This document shows positions 11,601 to 26,600 of a stretch of 64,000 bases of DNA, piece after piece. Every line of letters starts with the position of its first letter. The stretch's first letter is position 1. The notes beneath the pieces are model-generated. The model was not told the DNA's origin. It saw nothing but the letters and a program-made list of their open reading frames with translations, and did no database searches. Origin of the DNA: Dasypus novemcinctus (Eukaryota; Chordata; Mammalia; Cingulata; Dasypodidae); assembly GCF_030445035.2 (NCBI RefSeq), contig NC_080699.1, positions 1,240,001-1,304,000 of the forward strand. Reading direction: 5' to 3'. The translations under genes and the position numbers were made by a program.

Positions 11601-14600
11601 TCTGCGCAAACAAGACCCCAGCCGAGCGGCCCGTCTTGCTCATCCGGTGTCGCGAGCGGAGATTTTAGAGCCTGGTTTCAGCCCCAGGAACCCATACAGA
11701 GTAACTTCTTAGCTGCGCGGCCAGGCCGGCCTGCACGCGCTCCTGCCCTGCCCGAGAGAAGGAAATTAGACTCTGTGCGCTTCTATCTGAGAATATCTTG
11801 TTTTCAAAGATTATACCAATGCTAATTTGCATATGAATTATGTGGTGCATTATCCTTATTTGATACGTTTGATTATGAGATAGCCTCAGTGAACGGGAAA
11901 TAAGTCAGGTTTACAAGGACTCCTTTTTAAAGCAATCTTTCAAGCAGCCTTCCTCCACATCAAGTGCAAGTCCGCGGCCTGCAGTTCCGGGCCATCCACC
12001 CGGGCCACGCGAGGAGCCCTGCAGCCGAGGAGGAGCGGCGGGAGCTGGGGCAGCCTGCCAGGCGAGGCCGTGGGGGCCCTGAGGGCCGTGGGGGCCGTGG
12101 GGGCCGTGGGGGCCGTGGGGGCCGTGGAGGCCGTGGAGGCCGTGGAGGCCGTGGAGGCCGTGGAGGCCCTGAGGGCCGTGGGGGCCGTGGGGGCCGTGGA
12201 GGCTGTGGGGGCCCTGAGGGCCGTGGGGGCCGTGGGGGCCGTGGGGGCCGTGGAGGCCCTGGAGGCCGGGGAGGCCCTGGAGGCCGGGGAGGCCCTGAGG
12301 GCCGTGGGGGCCGTGGGGGCCGTGGGGGCCGTGGGGGCCGTGGGGGCCGTGGAGGCCCTGAGGGCCGTGGGGGCCGTGGGGGCCGTGGGGGCCGTGGGGG
12401 CCGTGGAGGCCGTGGGGGCCGTGGGGGCCGTGGAGGCCGGGGAGGCCGGGGAGGCCGGGGAGGCCCTGGAGGCGGGGAGGCCGTGGAGGCCGTGGAGGCC
12501 GGGGAGGCCGGGGCTGCTGGCTCCCTCACAGCCCCGTTCCCGCGCACCTGCAGCGCGAGGCTCCCACGGGCCGTGGGGAGCTCCGTCAGCCCTGAGAGCC
12601 AGGGGCGGGGGCGGGGGGCTGGGGGGGCGGTGCATGGGGGGGCGGGGGGCGGTGCGCAGGGGCGGGGCCCGCGGCTGCTCCCACCGTCGCCGTGGTCTCG
12701 CCGTGAGCCCCCGCCCGCGGGCGGCCCCTCTGCCCCCAAGGCCGCGCTTCCGGGCCCGTGGCCCGCCCCTGCCTGAGCCCCGCGCCCCCCCGGCCCCCCG
12801 GCGTCCCCCCGGCCCCGCCGCCGCGCGCCTTCGCCCGCCCCTGCTGGGGCCGCTGGGGCCCCGGGGTCCCGCCCAGCCCCCCAGCCCTTCCCTCCGCTCC
12901 TCGCCCGCGGGGCCAGCTCGGCCAGGACCCGCCGGGCCCGCCCCTGCACCGGGTGTGGGGCAGCCGAGGCCTAGCGCCCGGACGCGCCCTTCCCCTGCGC
13001 CGCAGCCTTTTCAGATCCTGATTGTTGACACGTGTGGACAGAGCATCCCGTCCTGGAGCGCGCCGTGGCTTGTGTGTAATCCCATGTTGTGCACGCATCC
13101 CTTCAGTCGTTAGAGCGTTTTCAATGCTCCAGTAATAGTAATAAAAACAAACAAGCCAAGAGCTTCCCTTGGCGAGCGCCTCTCCACCTCCCACGCCTCC
13201 CTGCTGTGCAGAGCTGCTGCTCTACTGCGCCGCAGGTATTTTTTTTAAAGAAAATGTACCTATACTTATTCAATCGAATACTCAACAGTTGTTATACGTA
13301 ATTAGCTAGACCTACACATAGCAACATAGAGCCCTAAAATATAATAAGTGAAAATAAAGAATGCCTCCACCTTGATGACGTTTATGTACATTTTACCAAC
13401 AAAACAATACAGTTTCCTTACGTACACGAGGTGAAAATGTAAAACAGAGGAAAGCTTACACACACTCAGCACAGTGGACAAGGCTGCACCAGCTGCTGAA
13501 GGGGCCTTTATTTGCATCTTAATATTCTATGTCTTTAAAAAATGAAGGAAAGCAAATACAACAAAACGCTAAGTCATTACTCCTGAGTGGTGGGAATGTG
13601 GATGTTTATTAATATTTGTCCTTCTCTGTTGTTTTTTCAAATTTTCACTCACTTTTTCTGGTGCTCAACCATGTGCTCTTTTCCAGTGTTGGAAGGAAAT
13701 ACGTGTAGTGTTTCTCAGCGTACACACTGAGACACAGCGCAATGTCGAACTTCACTTGTGACTTACGTGATGTTCAGAGTAAGTGTAGGATACACATGAC
13801 TTTAGTCTTACCTGGCAACTTCAGCATTATCCCTCTTTGAAGACTGGACTCACAGCGTTCATTAACATGATAATTTAAAAGCAAACTACATGTAAATATT
13901 TTCTTCCTTTATACGTAAGGATTTTTAAAGGACCAGTCTTTGGGCAAAATTAAGTTAATCCCAATCGCTTTTTCTCCAGCGCCATCTGGTGGACAGAAGC
14001 AGCAACCGCCTCTGTACCTTCCACGACTTAACCAGTTGGTTATCTTAGCCCTGTTTTATTCGGTGGTGACTCCTCTTTTATTCTGTGGTTACAGTATAGC
14101 ATACTCTGACTGTTTATTTTCTCTAGAGCCTTCCTCAAACGGTAAACCCTCAGTTTAATGGTTAGAGAAGAGGCAAGCGTGTATTTCACCTTTATTCTTT
14201 TAGCTAAATTGTTTTCTTTTGGCTTTCATGCCTTCCACTGATTTGCTTTTGCAAGACAAACTAATCACTTACAAGAGTTGCTCTTTTAGCTCCTCCTACC
14301 CAGAGATTCCATATTTAATTTGTAAAAAATCAAATGATGCCTTAACTTCTGTTCCATAGCCGACCATTCTGAAATCATAATCTGCATCATCCACATTCCA
14401 AACTATCTAGAAAAAAACAACTCCCAACAGCTGATTCCTATTTTTTTTTAAATAATTCATTTTACTTTACATAAATGTAAGAAGTTTCATTTAAAGGACT
14501 TTTTTTGTATAACATATTATCACTATAAATATTCAGTGGGAATTATAGAATAAACCATTTCTTCCTCCAAACACTGGTTGAGATAGTAAAAAGCATACAA

Positions 14601-17600
14601 TATTTTATGAAGGGCCAGTGAAATGGCTAGATTTTCAGAGAGTAAAGAAAAATATCAACATAGAAAAAAGGAAAGAAATGCAGTAACAAGGTAATAATGC
14701 ACCATTTTACTGCAGTGCATTCCTTCTTCCATTTACAGTCTGGAAATGGAGCTAAGCAGGTGGAGAAATTACTCTGGAAAATGCCAACTGTACTCAAGCA
14801 TTTCCAAATGGTTTTCCGTTAGTGTTTTATGTGGTTACGATTCCGTTTTACTTTATAACCTGCTATAATAGGAAGCTTTTTAACTTTTGCAAATCAGCCC
14901 CGGCAGGGAATGGAAACGAGAAGCAAAGCCCCCGGCGGAGGCTCCAGCTTGTTCTGATGTAGGTTTAAACCTGGTGGGTGTCGGTCTTGTCTAGATGCCC
15001 TGTAGGTGCAGCAGCACCCTGGATTTAGGGCTAACTCTGTACTTCCTCCAAGTTTATGAGGAGAGGCTCAGCCCGGGTTGGACTGACCGATGCGCTCTCA
15101 GGTTTGCTCAGAGGGGCTGCTCGGAAGCTCGTGAGGTGGGACAGAAACCAGCTCAGGCGCCCGAGCTCGTGCTGCTCCAGGGCGCTGGCCTCCGTCCTGC
15201 AGGGCCACTGGAGGCCACTCAGGTGCACAGCTTCTCACGAAGGTAACTTCCTGCTCAGGAGGGTCCCAGAGATGCTGCTGGTGGCAACTGTCCTTTGGAC
15301 CTGCTGCTTTTAGGATCAGCTGACACGGGAGTTACAAAGAGCCTTTTCCAGGGTTCTCCCTCGGCCAGGGATTTGGGGATTCGCCGGCTCCGCGGGCCCT
15401 TAGCTCCTCAGCACCCTGCCTTCTGCGCCCTGTGTTTCCGTTACCGTCCTGTTACCCAAAGTGTGCTCTTTTCCAGAACCCCACGCGTGGGCGGCTCGGT
15501 GCTCCTGAGGTGCTGCAGAAAGCATGAGTCACCTTGAGGCTTCAGTGCCTGAAGGAGGCTCGCTGGCTCCCGGGCCTCAGGGCACTGTCTCCTTCTACAG
15601 CCCTTGTTCCATGTGGATAACGCACGAAGCAGGCCCCAGGCTGCCCCGCGCCTGCCCCCGCCCTGCCCCCTGCCCTGCCCTCGCCCTGCCCCGCGCCTTG
15701 CTGTGAGCCGGCCCCTCAGCTCCTAAAAGCCCACTCCTACCTGGCCCCCCTGCAGGTGTGGCCTCCGTGCACTGGCTTGGCGAGGCCAAACCTGCCGTCA
15801 AGCCCCCCAAGCCCCTGTCTGGCCCAGCCACACGGGAGCCACATCCTAAATCTCCTAGCCTCGCCCTTGCCCAAGCCACCGACCCCTGTCCAGCCTCGCC
15901 AGGTGCCTTCTAGCATCTTCTGTCATCCCCGCAGTCTACACAGAAACATGAGGACCCTTTAGAAACAGAAATCAGTGCACATCCTTTCCACGCTCAAAAC
16001 TCTCCCCAGCTTTTCACTCCTAAAATAGAATCTCCCTCACCCTGAAGCTTGCTGGGTCCCCTTGACTCGTCTCCAGTGCTCTCCCCTCTGCTCAGGCCAT
16101 GCAGCTTTCCTGGCGTTCTGCCAAGCCTGTTTCACGCAGACTCAGATGTCCTCTTCATTTGGGTTTGGGTTCAAAGGTCGCCTTCTCGGGGGAGCCTCTC
16201 CTTGCCACCAGGTCACAGTGCCCTCCTCGGCCTGTACACCTGCTGCTGCTTCCTGCTCTCTCTCTCTACTGGTATTAGAGGTTCATTTGTGCACTTGCTT
16301 ACTGATCAGCTCCCTCCAGAAAGTAGGCTATCGGAGATCAGGACTTTGCTTGCTTGCCACAAATCCTCACAAGGGCCGAGGGATGTAAGTGCTATGCTCC
16401 CCCTTTACGGAGGGGTAAACTGAGGTTCTGTGAGGATTCTAACGTGTCCAAGATTATGCATCAAGAGCAGCCACGTTCCACACTCAGGCCTGACCCCAAG
16501 CCCGCTGGCTTCCTATCTCTACCTTCTCTCCGGTGACGCAGTAACGGCTGCACCCGCGGCCCAGTCCCAGCCTGAGCCGGCCCAGAGCTCCGCAGCGTTT
16601 GACGTGGTCAGGGCTTGTCCTTGAACTTGTCCTTCCTCGGCTTCCTTCATACCACTGTCCTCCTGTCCTCTCACTTCTCGGAGTGTTTCTTCTCACCCCC
16701 TTCAAGGGCTCGTAATCACCCCCCACCCTACCCCCAGGGGGCTTCCTGAGGGTGTATGACCCTATCACCCCCCCCACCCAGCGGTGTTCCCCAAGCGGTG
16801 CTGGACCCAGCCCTCTCAGCGGGTCCCTGCGCTCTCCTGGATCACCAGAGCCGTCCCAGGGTTTCGGGGATGCCTGGAATCGGGGTCCCTGGTGCAGACC
16901 TCCCTCCTTGATGGGCCAAGCGCTCAGGACCAACCCATCACACCAAGCCCCTGCGTCCTCCGGCTCCTTCGCCGCGTCACCCGCCCCGGGGAACGGCCTG
17001 CCTCGTGCCCAGTCCAAACCCAGGGCGCCGTCCTCTAGCCCACCCCGCCCGCGTGTGCCTAAGCAGGTGGAGACGGGGCTCTTGTTTTGGCTAAAGATCC
17101 CAAAGTGTTAGCCTTATGCCTGGCTCATTGTGTGCTCATATTTATTTGCTCTGCCTTGTATTTTTTAAATATCTGAACTAGTTGTCAATACTCTAGAACT
17201 CTAAGACTTTTACATGCTATACAGGGTGTCAGCAAACTTCCGCAGCTTCCACCGCAGCGTGTGACGCCAACTGTGCTGGTATCAGAAACTTCAGCCAGCC
17301 ACGCAGATAGCGTGCTGTCACTCAGTGGCTCGATTCTGGTTCTGACCACCAGGTCAGACTGCACAGGCTAAGGCACCCTCTGTAAGGTTGTCCTTCAGGC
17401 GGCAGTCACAAAGTTTGGGGACCCAGGAGATGCCAGCACCCCTCGAGTTCAACAATGGACTAAACAGCGTGTGAATGCTATTCTTACCACGGTTGTTTTA
17501 TTATAGTAAAAGGAAACAAATACTCAGAAGCCAGGAGAGGGGCCACGGAGGGGGCCTGGGGCCTCGAATGCCAGCTGCCGCGGCCTCCGCGGGGAGTCGG

Positions 17601-20600
17601 GGCGTCTTCCCAGCAGGGGGTGCTTCTTCTCAGCCACGGGAGCTCACGGGGCTCAGTGTCCCCCACGGCCGAGGCTCCTGTGCGGCCCGGTAGAACCCTT
17701 CTGCACACAGATACGTGGGCAGGTAGACTCGCCCGGCTGCCCCTGCCCTCCCAGGGGCCCGGGGGCGGGCCGACAGCCCCCCCCTGCCCCCCATCTCTGG
17801 CTGGTCCTTCTGGCTGACCAGTCCCCCAAGGCCGAGGTGAGGCCGGCCCCTCCCTGTGGCCTCCTCAGCAGGTGAGCTGCCAGGTGTGATCCTGGGCCCA
17901 GGTACACAAGACACGCCCAGCCCAGGAGATGCCAGAGCCGAGGGTGCCCCCAGGATGGGGCAAGACCAGCCCAGGTTGTCTTCACACCACACCAAGTTCG
18001 GATTTCTAGGTTCTTGTGGCGTGGTGGTGGAGATCTGGCAGCTGTGCCTGGAGTTGTGCCACGCTGCCCACCGCTGCCCACCTCCGTCCCAGGCCAAGCC
18101 GAGGGTGGCACGGCACTTGGCTTTGTGTGCCCACGTCGGCTGCACACTTTCTCTTCTCAGGACAGAAACAGGAAGAAAGGATCTCTGGACTTTATGCCCC
18201 AAAGTGGTGAAAAGAAAGAAAAAGACTGGTGCTCGGTTGTTTCCTGCATCTGACCTGGTTTACTTAGATGACTTGCCCATCCTAGTAGATACATATTGCA
18301 AATCTATGTTGAATTTGGGCCTTTAGGTAACACTGTGTGCAGTCTCTTAGACATACCGGATCTATCTGGATTCCAGGGCGGGCTGGGTGGGTGCATGAGT
18401 CCCAGCCCCTTCGCAGGCGTGTCTGAGGGCTTGGGTTTGCCTGGACTTTTTAGAGCATCCGCCCAGCGCGTGCCCTCGTCACAGTCTAATTGACGGTGAA
18501 GATGACGTGTCGCCGAGTCCACTCTACCTCCCCTCAACGTGGATAAAGCACGACCGCACTGGGCGGCAGAGCGAAGCAGGGGCCCTTGCTGCAGGTTCCA
18601 CCTTGGGGGGGGCGCGCCCTGAGGCAGGCAGCCTGCTCCGGGGTGCTTCCTGTGTGAGCGGGCGCGTGATGACAGCCGTGCAGCGCCTGGAGCAGGTCCC
18701 CTTCCTTCTCCCTTCTCTTTGAGAGGGTGGAAAGGGCCAGCAGCCGCATCAGGACGCTCAGCACGGCAAGAACGTGGCTGGACGAGCAGCAGCAGCGGAT
18801 GCCGTGGAGAGCTACTGCGCGGCCCAGTAGCCCTGGGCGCAGAGCCGTGAGGACAGGCCCCAGGAGTGGCGGGCGCCCGGCCGGCCCCGGGCCCTGGCTG
18901 CTGCGGGAGCTCCGGACGCAGAGCCAAGAGGCCCAGCGAGATGGTCAAGAAGAGCAGGGCGCCTCTCTCTGTGATGACCATGATGATGTGGTGGTCATTC
19001 ACGGGGTGCCCTCTGGGTGCGGTGGCTTTTACGAGTTATTTCTTTTAATCCTTTCAACAACCTTATGAGATATGTGCTTTATTATTCACAGTTAGCAGCT
19101 CTGGAAGCTGAGGCTCAGAGAGGTACGGTGGTTTGCCCAATGTCACACCGCTAGCGAGTGGAATCGCTGATACTCAGTGCAGGCTCATCAGAAGCTGAAG
19201 TCCCTGCTCTTAGCCGTGGGGTTATGCCATCTCTCTTTAATACACAAAATGATGTCTTGTGAGAGAAAAAAAAGATTGATATTGTTTCAGTAGTGAATGA
19301 TATTCTTTTCTATAAAAAGTCTCAATCTTCATCAGATTCAACCTCAGTTAAAGGTCAAACTTGAGGTAGAACAGGTTTCAGACCCTACTGGTTTGTAGAT
19401 GGGATTGTGGCTGAAAGGGGTAGTAACTGTCAGCTGAAAGGAAACCAGAGAGTAACCTAGGGACTGAGTAACACAGTGAACCCAAGGTGGATGGACTGTG
19501 GTTAACATACAAATGCAAGGCTGTTCTTCTATGAACTAGATACAAATGTGCATCACTCTTCCAAAGTGGTAGGAATATGGAGATGCGTGGGAAAAACACA
19601 AAGTAACTGATGGGCTATAGTTAATGGCTATATTGTAATATTCTTGCATCAACACTAAAGACGGTGCTGTGTTAGTAACCGGGGTATGGAAAAAATACCC
19701 AAATGTGCCCTAGGACCGTAGTTAGTGGTGATAGTCTGACACGTTCTCCCATAATCTGTAACAAATGCTCCACAGCAGTGAAGGTGTGGTGGAGGGTGAT
19801 ATGGGAGTTCTGCACCTTAGGCTGATGGCGTTGTACGTTCACAACTTCTCTAATACAATTTGTGTATTAAACAAAACAAACAGCCTTCAGAGGCTTTACA
19901 CATTCCAATCAGATAAGTAGGTCATGGGCCTACATGAAAAGATTCTCATCACACTGAGAAAAACAAATGCCATTTTCTGATCAGATGAAATTGGAATTTG
20001 GGACAATTTAAGGAACTTTCTGGGTAAGGAAGAATTTAGCTAACCTCATTAATCACACATTCTTAGCAATTCCTTGAAGGTGTTTCATTCTCTAAAATTT
20101 TTTAGAAAGAAAAGGTAGGCTTGTTAGACATTCAATATGGAACTAGTGCGATTTTTTTGTTTATTTTTGAACTATTTCTACATTTCTAAGAATTCCTATA
20201 GAGGACTTTTCAGAATTAATGCGTTAATTTAAAGTTTTCAAGTTACAAGGGCTTTTGTATTTTTCTGGCTAAATGCGGCAATTACTCATGAAAGATTTCA
20301 TTACTGAAGCTTACTGGTTTTCAATCCCTTTCCCAATGAATTTCAAAGAGTACTGCTAAATTTGTTTGTGTCTGTGTATCTTTTTTTTTCTTTATTTTTT
20401 TAATGTTACATTAAAAAAATATGAGATCCCCACATACCCCCCACCCCCCTCACCCCACTCCTCCCTCTATAACAACCACCTTCTCCATCATCATGAGATA
20501 GTCATTGCACTTGGTGACTATATCTCTGAGCACCGCTGCACCTCATGGTGAATGGTCCACACTATAGCCCACACTCTCCCACAGTCCCCTCAGTGGGCCA

Positions 20601-23600
20601 TGGGAGGACATACAGTGTCTGGTAACTGTCCCTACAGCAAAACCCAGGACAACTCCAACTCCCAAAAATGCCCCACATCACATCTCTTCCTCCCATTCCC
20701 TACTCCCAGCAGCCACCATGGCCACTTTCTCCACACCAATGCCACATTTTATTCGATTACTAATCACAATGGTTCATGAATAGAATATCAGTAAGTCCAC
20801 TCTAATCCATACTCTATTCCTCCATCCTGTGGACCTTAGAATGGTTGTGTCCACTCCACATCTATATCAAGAGGGGGCTTAGATTCCACATGGATGCTGG
20901 ATCAAATTCTCCTGCTTTCAGTTGTAGGCACTCTTGGCTCCCTGGTGTGGTGATTGACCTTCTTCACCTCCATGTAAACTGAGTGGGGTAAGTCCAATAA
21001 ACCAGAGTGTAGGAGCTGAAGTCTGTTGAGGCTCAGAACCTGGCTATCACATGGTCAGTCCAGAGATTCAGGTCCCCTGGGTATACACTAAACCCCAGCA
21101 CCAACCACAGGCCCAGTAAAAGTAACAGGAGATGCTTGTGGACAAAGATCACATCTGAGTCCAGCTCCATCACGCAGAAACAAAAACTCCAAAGTAGGAC
21201 CAACTGACATGGCACTGAACTCCATCTGCCATGACCATAGAACCTGTGGGTCTCTGTAGCCCTCAGAAGAACCAATAACCGGGGTTGTATCTACTTTATC
21301 TGTCTCTGGGACTCTGCTGAGGTGTGGATAAGGGCAACCCCTCTGATAACCTCCCGGCTCTTTTTGGAGACTCATAGCCATAAAAACTCATTAATCCTTT
21401 CCATTTCCCCCATTTATTCAGGTCAAAAAGCGTTTTTAACTCCTGTTATTATATGTAGACTGAGATATTCTGCTGGTCCAAGTTGACCCTTTTATTCAAG
21501 GTCATTTTCTAGTTACATCATCAGCTGGTACTTGGTAGTAATCCCTCGGCGTCAGGGAGGCTCATCCCCAGGAGTCATGTCCCATGCTGGGGGGAAGGCA
21601 ACACGTTTACATGCCGAGTTTGGCTTCAAGACTGGCCACATTTGAGCAACACAGAGGCTCTCAGGAGGTAACTCTTAGGCACCCTGCAGCTCTAGGCCTT
21701 GTTCTTTTTTTTTTTTTTTTTTAAAGATTTATTTATTTATTTAATTTCCCCCCCTCCCCTGGTTGTCTGTTCTTGGTGTCTATTTGCTGCGTCTTGTTTC
21801 TTTGTCCGCTTCTGTTGTCGTCAGCGGCACGGGAAGTGTGGGCGGCGCCATTCCTGGGCAGGCTGCTCTTTCTTTTCACGCTGGGTGGCTTTCCTCACGG
21901 GCGCACTCCTTGCGCGTGGGGCTCCCCCACGCGGGGAACACCTTTGCGTGGCACGGCACTCCTTGCGCGCATCAGCGCTGCGCATGGCCAGCTCCACACG
22001 GGTCAAGGAGGCCCGGGGTTTGAACCGCGGACCTCCCATATGGTAGACGGACGCCCTAACCACTGGGCCAAAGTCCGTTTCCCAAGGCCTTGTTCTTATT
22101 TCAGGTGCACAGGCTCACAAGCATAGCCATTAGTATCAAGGGCTCATTGTTGGACCTTCCTTCTTTTTTGGTCTTTGCCATTGCACTTGGGGGATTGTTG
22201 CTGTTCTTTTAGGGACTGTGATAAAGCTCCCCTGGCTAGGAACTCAGCACTCCCTCAGTTGTTGTTTTTAATTTTAACCGCTATGAAAATATCCAAACAT
22301 TTTTTATGTACCCTGGATATATGCCCTGGAGAACTCCCTGCCAACTATGTGTCCCCTGTCAATAACATTCCATACCAGCGTTCCTCCCCTGCCATTGTTG
22401 AACCTCTCTGTGATCCAAAACTTCCTGAAAAGTGAAGCCCAATATATTGCCAGGTTCCATTAATAGTAAAATGGAATATAGTGATGAGTTTAAAGGTTAG
22501 ATAAAGAATACATATTAATTTAGAAAAATTAAGGTAAAAATAAATTGGGGTATCAAAAAATTTAAAAATGCAAAAGCTTTGTTTTTGATGTTTTGCCTTC
22601 CATCACTGCAATAAGTGTTGCCCTGTATACAAATTGACAAGGCAACTTCTTCCGCTTTTCCTCAGTGTCTACATCCTTTTTTCCCCCTAATTATTAAGCT
22701 TAGCTTCACAAAAGTTTTAGATCACAGTAATTAATATATACAATATACAGTACTCCCACATATCCAACATAAAACCCTTTTCCCTTCCACAGCAATAATC
22801 TTTTTATATGTTCATACTATATTTACTGAAACTGGTGTACAGATATTGAGACAATAGCTTTCAAACAAGGTAACATTTGGGTTTGCATTGTGGTTTATAT
22901 ATATATATATATATTTTTTTTTTTTTACAATTTTATTTTATTTATTCGTTTTTTAAAAAATATTACATTCGAAAAATATGAGGTCCTGATTCACCCCACC
23001 ACTCCCCCCACAGTAACACTCTCCCCCATCATCATGACACATCCATTGCATCTGGTGAGTACATCTCTGGGCATCGCTGCACCCCATGGCCTGTGGTTTA
23101 TATTTTAAACTGTACAATTTTCTAAATTTTTAGTTATCTTATGTTTTACATTATGATTTACATTTTAGCCTATCAGCCCCTACGCATTTTTGGTGTAATT
23201 TAACATGTCTTATATCCATGAATAATCTTGTGGAATACTTCTATTGGCCACACAGTTACATTGATTCCATCTCTTCAATACCTCTTTCCCCCTTCCCTCA
23301 GGGTCCACAGTGACAGTAAATCTTCATTGCTTGAAGGGCCATGTTCAGAGATACTTGCAACAGTGTTGAGGGCTTGACATGCTCAACTGCCCTAATGCAT
23401 TGGGAGCCACCATTTCTCTCGAGAGATACAATTCCCTCTATTTGAGAACATCAGTCCTCCCCAGAATGTGGGTATACCTTCACTCTCATTATATGGGTCT
23501 CCATCCAATGATATAACCCACTATGGCAAAATGAGCACTCACACACTCCCTAGAAGCCTGTCCTGCATCAGATTATCACCTTTAAGCATCTTAAACACGT

Positions 23601-26600
23601 AACCTTCCTTATTGTATTTTTGAAAAAGTTTTCTCAGCATTATATTCTCAACCAAATACCCAATAATCTCCTATGTTCATATGTTCCCCCACCCTCCCCC
23701 CAATTTCTTGGGCAATGTTACCCTCCTCCCATCCTTAGCCCCTCTCAAGCCCACAAAGCCCCACCCAAAGGTAACCCTATGCCCCCATTTTATCCCTTCC
23801 TTGTACAAATACTTACCTCCAGCTTATCATAGATTTCACCCATGTAGGTGTCAGCTTACATCCTTCCTCTACCCCCCAATTTCCTTTAAGCCTATCATCC
23901 AGTCTCTACTCTCTGAGGCAGCTTGGTTTACTTATTTCATGTCATTGAGGTTATGTAGTATTTGTCCTTCAATGCCTGGGTTGCTTCACTCAACATAAGG
24001 TTCTCAAGATTCATCCATGTTATCACGTGTGTTTGTAGTTTATTTGTTCTTAAAGCTGAGTGGTATTCCATTGTATGCATATACCACATTTTATTGATCC
24101 ACTCATCTGTTGATGGGCATTTGGGTTGATTCCAACTTTTGGCGAGTTAACAATGCTGCTATGAACATTGGTGTGCATATATCGGTTTGTGTCCTTGTTT
24201 TCAGTTCTACTGGGTATATACCTAGCAGTGGAATTGCTGGGTCATATGGCAAATCTATAGCTAGTTTTTTGAGAAACTGCCAAACTGTCCTCCAGAATGG
24301 CTGGGTCCTTCTGCATTCCCACCAGCAGTGGATGAGTATTTCCATTCTTCCACATCCTCTCCAACATTTGTAGTCTTCTGTTTTTTTCATAGCTGCCAAT
24401 TTATGGGAGTAAGATGGTATCTCATTGTAGTTTTGATTTGCATTTCCCTGATAGCTAGAGATTTGAAGCATTTTTTCATGTGCTTTTTAGCCATTTGTAT
24501 TTCTTCTTTGGAGAAGTGTCTGTTTAAATCTTTTTCCCATTTTTTAAATGGGTTGTTTGTCTTTTTATTTTCGAGATATAGGAGTTCTTTGTATATGCAG
24601 GTTATAAGTCTCCTATCAGATATATGGTTACCAAATATTTTCTCCCAGTAGGCTCTCTTTTCACTTTCTTGACAAACTCCTTTGAGGTGCAGAAGGCTTT
24701 AATTTTGAGGAAGTCCCGTTTATCTATTTGTTCTTTTGCTGCTCATGCTTTTGGTCTGAAGTTCATGAAGCCGTTTCCTATTACAAGGTCCTGTAGATGC
24801 TTCCCTACACTGCTTTCCAAAGTCATTATGGTCTTGGCTCTTATATTTAGGTCTTTGATCCATCTTGAGTTGATTTTTGTATAAGGTGTGAGTTGGTAAT
24901 CCTCTTTCATTCTTTTGCATATGGATATCCAGTTTTCCAGGCACCATTTGTTGAATAGGTCATTCTCTCCCAGTTGAGGGGGTTTGGTGGCTTTATTGAA
25001 TATTATATGACTATATATGAGGATCTATATCAGAACTCTCAATTCGGTTCCCTTGGTCTGTGTGTCTCTCCTTATGCCAATACCATGCTGTTTTCACTAC
25101 TGTAGGTTTGTAGTATGTTTTGAAGTCAGGTAGTGTGATTCCTCCAATTTCATTTTTCTCTTTCAATATGTCTTTGGCTATTCAGGGCCTCTTTCTTTTC
25201 CAAATAAATTTCATAGCTAGTTTTTCTAGTTCATTAAAGAATACTGTGTTGATTTTATTGGGATTGCATTGAATGTGTAGATCAGTTTTGGTAGGATAGA
25301 CATCTTAATAATGTTTAGTCTTCCTATCCATGAACAGGGAATATTCTTCCATTTATTTAGGTCTTCTTTGATTTCCTTGAACAGTGTTGTGTAATTTTCT
25401 GTGAATAAGTTTTTTACATCTTTATTTAAATTTATTCCTAGGTATTTGATTTTTTAATTTACTATTGTAAATGGTATTTGTTTCTTGATTTCCTCCTGAG
25501 CTTGCTCATTATTGGTGTACAGAAATGCTACTGATTTTTGTGCATTGATATTATAACCTGCAACTTTACTAAACTCATTTATGAGTTCTAGAAGCTTTGT
25601 TGTAGACTTCTTAGGGTTTTCTCTGTATAGGATCATGTCATCTGCAAATAATGAAATTTTGACTTCTTCCTTTCCAATCTGAATGCCTTTTATATCTGGT
25701 TCTTGCCTCAGTGCTCAAGCAAGTACTTCTAAGACAATGTTAAATAGAAGAGGTGATAGTGGGCATCCTTGTCTTGTTCCTGATCTTAGAGGGAAGGATT
25801 TTAGGATTTCACCATTGTAAATGATGTTGGCTGTGGGTTTTTCATATATACTCTTTATCATGTTCAGAAAATTTCCTTGTATTCCAATCTTTTGCAGTGT
25901 TTTTATCAAGAAAGGGTGCTGTATTTTGTCAGATGCTTTTTCTGCATCTATAGATATAATCATGTGATTTTTTCCCTTCAATCTGTTTATATGGTGTATC
26001 ACATTGATTGATTTTCTTATGTTGAACCATCCTTGCATACCCAGAATGAATTCAATTTGGTCATGGTATCTAATTCGTTTAATGAGTTGTTGAATACAGT
26101 TAGCCAGTATTTTGTTGAGGATTTTTGTGTCTAGGTTCATTAGAGAAATTGGTCTGTAATTTCCTTTCTTGTGGTCTCTTTGTTTGGCTTTGGTACTAGG
26201 GTAATGTTGGCATCATAGAATGAGTTGGGTAATGTTCCTTCTGTTTCGATTTCTTGGAAAAGTTTCAGCAACATTGGCATTAGTTCTTTCCGGAATGTTT
26301 CTCCTGTGAAGCCATCTGGCCCAGGGCTCTTCTTTGTTGGGAGGTTTTTAATGACTGATTCTATCTCTTTACTTGTGATTGGTTTGTTGAGATTGTTAAT
26401 TTCTTCTTTTATCAATATAGGCTGCTTACGTGTTTCTAGGAATTTGTCCATTTCCTCTGAATTGTCATTTTTGTTGGAATATAGTTTTTCAAAGTATCTT
26501 CTTATGATAGTCTTTATTTCTGTGGGGTCAGTGGTGATATTTCCTTTCTCATTTCTTATTTTGTGTATTTGCATCTTCTCTCTTTTTTTCTTTGTTAGTC

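Noticed and set aside
11940-12949. Long frames on both strands giving Gly-Arg (RGG-like) or Pro-Arg repeats
   Set aside because: They are translations of the 9-bp minisatellite, whose unit is a multiple of three. There is no splice or start context.
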